Below are positions 5,133 to 5,164 of a stretch of DNA of 5,164 nt, in pieces. The notes under the pieces were generated by a model. The model was not told the origin of the DNA and did not search any database. It saw nothing but the letters and a program-made list of their open reading frames with translations. This DNA comes from Blastocatellia bacterium (GTDB taxonomy: Bacteria > Acidobacteriota > Blastocatellia > Pyrinomonadales > Pyrinomonadaceae): positions 1 through 5,164 of the forward strand of contig PSRF01000372.1 in assembly GCA_003175865.1 (NCBI GenBank), written 5' to 3'. The position numbers were made by a program, and so were the translations under genes. Every line of letters starts with the position of its first letter. Positions within the stretch are counted from its first letter, which is position 1.

Positions 5133-5164
5133 CTTTGCGATCCCCCTCTGCGTTCTCTGCGCCT
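5133..5164. repeat. CTYTGCG-rich stretch, candidate edge of a dispersed repeat
   Basis: Three close copies of CTYTGCG occur at 5133-5139, 5146-5152 and 5155-5161, followed by CCT at the window end. From general memory, this wording (CTCTGCGTTCTCTGCGCCT) resembles a short intergenic repeat found many times in some soil-bacterial genomes, but it is cut off here and its other end cannot be seen. No gene is visible in 5063-5164, which otherwise holds only the promoter and operator candidates. Confidence 0.4.

Overview
The window is chromosomal bacterial DNA of roughly balanced base composition, densely coding. It has short intergenic gaps, Shine-Dalgarno (SD) sites before almost every gene and no phage, plasmid, transposase, CRISPR, tRNA or rRNA signal. 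Gene style hints at an Acidobacteriota-like soil bacterium, perhaps Blastocatellia: secreted enzymes, a carboxypeptidase-regulatory-domain protein, a short PQQ-propeller-like secreted protein, SRPBCC, DUF1801 and SgcJ-type small proteins, and GC-rich palindromic intergenic repeats. This placement is inference from gene style, not from a marker gene.

Left block, minus strand (1-1417): three tightly packed genes read from right to left. They are a class I SAM-dependent methyltransferase (785-1417), an SRPBCC/AHSA1-like protein (314-763), and the 5' end of a gene running off the left edge. That last gene starts at 336 inside its upstream neighbour and encodes a signal peptide plus a carboxypeptidase-regulatory-like fold. 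It could be the head of an Oar-like TonB-dependent receptor or a stand-alone surface protein.

Middle (1418-2263): a 78-base divergent intergenic region carries a plausible promoter and a strong SD for a plus-strand gene (1496-2137). That gene encodes a secreted protein with PQQ-type propeller strands. It ends facing the right-hand operon. The 126-base convergent gap is almost filled by a pair of inverted 27-base units, each itself palindromic, resembling the paired REP/BIME elements of other bacteria.

Right block, minus strand (2264-5062): a three-gene operon read from right to left. It comprises a secreted 644-residue CocE/NonD-type serine hydrolase, an SgcJ/EcaC-type NTF2-like protein and a DUF1801 protein. 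The last two genes overlap by one base (TAGTG) and are probably translationally coupled. The hydrolase carries not only the Ser-Asp-His triad but also the three acidic residues that define alpha-amino acid ester hydrolases (beta-lactam acylase family). Its upstream region holds a TACAAT -10 candidate with an 18-base near-palindrome over the -35 position, and a CTYTGCG-rich stretch at the window edge.

No new multi-gene system is evident. The points most worth following are the hydrolase's likely substrate class, the nested palindromic repeat and the candidate operator of the right operon.
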